DNA from: a bacterium
Lineage (GTDB): Bacteria > Bdellovibrionota_B > Oligoflexia > Silvanigrellales > Silvanigrellaceae
Length of the DNA stretch: 43,003 nucleotides
Direction: 5' to 3'
Assembly: GCA_009918675.1 (NCBI GenBank)
Contig: RGDM01000024.1
Coordinates: 1 to 43,003 of the forward strand
A program made the translations under genes and the position numbers. Below, in pieces: positions 41,739-43,003 of the stretch (positions are counted from its first letter, which is position 1; every line of letters begins with the position of its first letter). The notes under the pieces were generated by a model that was given only the letters and a program-made list of their open reading frames with translations, was not told where the DNA came from and ran no database searches.

Positions 41739-43003
41739 ATGCGCAAGAATCTCGGCTTGCAGAGCAAAAGTTGTAAATTAATCGAGTGCAGCATTCCACG
41801 CGAACAGCTTGCGCTTGTCTCTTTGTCACTCGCATGCCTGAGCTTGACGTCGGCCTGCTCTCTCACCCTTGCGAACACAACCGAACCGATTGTTTTCTTC
41901 CAAGACAGTGTCCAAGTGTCTCCCGTGGCTTCACCGCGCACATGGCTCGAAAACTTAAACTTCAACGATCCACTTTTTGCGATGCAATGGTTTCTCGAGA
42001 ATTCCGGACAAATCTCTCGTACGGGAACGATTGGAGTTGTTGGTGCAGACATTCGCCTTTCTGAAAATTGGACCACGCACACTCTCAAAGCACACACGGT
42101 TCTCGCACTGATCGACACAGGTGTGGATTTCACGCATCCCGATCTCAACATCAGCAAAATCTATCGGAACCCTGGTGAATCAGGCCTCGACGCGCAAGGC
42201 CGTGATCGGGCAAACAATGGAATCGATGATGATGGCAACGGACTCGTTGATGATTGGCAAGGATGGAATTTCGCAGACAACACGCGAGAGATTCACGACT
42301 CTATTGGACACGGCACGCACCTCGCGGGATTATTGATAGGACAAAGTAACAACGCAATTGGTATTGCCGCGCCTTGGGATCAGTTTCTTCTTTTACCCAT
42401 CCAGATCTTCTCGGGAGCACATCCGGCCGTAAGCGCTTCCGTGATTTCCCAAGCGCTACGCTATGCTGTTGATCAAGGAGCGCGGGTCATCTCAGCAAGT
42501 TTTGGCACCCCCTCCGAGTCAAGTGAGATTCTCGCGGCACTGAAATATGCCCGATCTCGCGATGTTTTAGTTGTTTCAGCGGTGGGAAATTTCCGCACGA
42601 ACGTCGACACGCAGCCAAACTATCCGGCTGGTTACCGGCTCGAAAATCAAATTTCAGTGGGCTCCTCAGACCGACGCGATCTCGCCTCAACATTTTCGAG
42701 TTTTGGTCGCTCTGTCGACATCTCCGCCCCGGGAGAAGACATTGTTTCAACTTCTCCTCAAGGCGCTTACGCGGAGCGATCGGGAACCAGCCAGGCGTGC
42801 CCTTTGGTGGCAGCCACTGCCGCTCAAATTCGCGCTCAATATCCACAACTCTCCGCACAAGAGGTTAAGGCTCGCATCCTTGCGGGAGCTGATAGTTTGA
42901 GCGGATTGATTGGATTCAACAGCGCAGGTCTTCGTTTAAACGTCAGTCATGCACTCGCAGGTACGCAAGGCGCACGTTTGCCTGAAGCACCACAAAAAGG
43001 CGA
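41739..43003 (+). CDS. Subtilisin-family (S8) serine protease, lipoprotein type, 3' end missing
   Basis: The frame is open from ATG 41739 (GAGA upstream) to the window end, giving 421 codons; no stop is seen. The signal is LALVSLSLACLSLTSAC with a lipobox, preceded by a long N-region; TTG 41757 is an alternative start. The S8 triad is complete: Asp in LIDTGVDFTHPDL, His in HGTHLAGLLIG and Ser in SGTSQACPLVAA; the oxyanion Asn is in VVSAVGN. The usual SGTSMA-A-P has Gln and Cys substitutions. After the Asp is DRANNGIDDDGNGLVDDWQGWNF, a calcium-loop-like insertion common in secreted S8 enzymes. No long inhibitory propeptide is visible before the domain. Confidence 0.88.
   Translation, partial: MRKNLGLQSKSCKLIECSIPREQLALVSLSLACLSLTSACSLTLANTTEPIVFFQDSVQVSPVASPRTWLENLNFNDPLFAMQWFLENSGQISRTGTIGVVGADIRLSENWTTHTLKAHTVLALIDTGVDFTHPDLNISKIYRNPGESGLDAQGRDRANNGIDDDGNGLVDDWQGWNFADNTREIHDSIGHGTHLAGLLIGQSNNAIGIAAPWDQFLLLPIQIFSGAHPAVSASVISQALRYAVDQGARVISASFGTPSESSEILAALKYARSRDVLVVSAVGNFRTNVDTQPNYPAGYRLENQISVGSSDRRDLASTFSSFGRSVDISAPGEDIVSTSPQGAYAERSGTSQACPLVAATAAQIRAQYPQLSAQEVKARILAGADSLSGLIGFNSAGLRLNVSHALAGTQGARLPEAPQKG

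Noticed and set aside
1..43003. Defence island, prophage or CRISPR locus
   Set aside because: No integrase, transposase, restriction, phage or repeat-spacer structure was found; sbcCD and dprA are ordinary DNA-maintenance genes and do not by themselves indicate one.

Overview
The window is gene-dense chromosomal DNA from a Gram-negative bacterium. The evidence is a lipid II flippase (MurJ), an LptE-like outer-membrane lipoprotein, at least six lipoprotein signal peptides, and Shine-Dalgarno sites of the GGAG/GAGG type. Base composition looks near 50% GC throughout. The mix of many unfamiliar lipoproteins, a lone FlbD-family protein, and secreted proteases points tentatively to the Bdellovibrionota/Oligoflexia or another former deltaproteobacterial lineage. 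No rRNA, tRNA, insertion sequence, phage gene or CRISPR array was seen.

Layout. 1-9.2 kb: the 3' part of a TerC-family gene faces murJ. A divergent pair of unfamiliar Cys-rich lipoproteins follows. Next come a D-2-hydroxyacid dehydrogenase and an NhaR-like LysR regulator, divergent from a second, complete TerC/Alx-type gene across a palindrome-bearing spacer, then sodB. 9.4-17.7 kb is housekeeping: alaS, beta-carbonic anhydrase and the sbcDC nuclease operon. 17.8-28 kb: a short-chain dehydrogenase, then two opposed operons that start at exactly the same point (CAT|ATG at 21704-21709). Leftward are a ceramidase-family protein, an HDAC-family deacylase, a YtkA-like remnant and a small exported thioredoxin-like protein. 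Rightward are a paralogous ceramidase-family protein, a phytase-like lipoprotein, glutaredoxin, an LptE-like lipoprotein and transketolase. Both paralogs keep the zinc-ligand motifs of neutral ceramidases but lack the usual catalytic serine.

28-35.1 kb holds envelope and secreted proteins: a 3D-domain lipoprotein, a small lipoprotein, a [2Fe-2S] thioredoxin-like ferredoxin, a basic hypothetical protein, and a coupled pair (a secreted HExxH metalloprotease with a C-terminal P/Homo B domain, overlapping a 984-residue exported protein with a variable SPADKTP tandem repeat). 35.2-38.9 kb: yajQ-flbD, a TetA-like MFS transporter, yceD without its usual rpmF partner, a possible membrane-anchored GspF-like protein and a small Cys-rich protein. 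39.2-43 kb: dprA overlapping dusB, a His-rich metal-binding protein, and a partial lipoprotein-type subtilisin that runs off the window.

The most distinctive material is the head-to-head ceramidase-like locus, the NhaR/TerC control region, and the protease/repeat-protein pair. None of these is proven to be a new system. They are the parts least explained by standard annotation.
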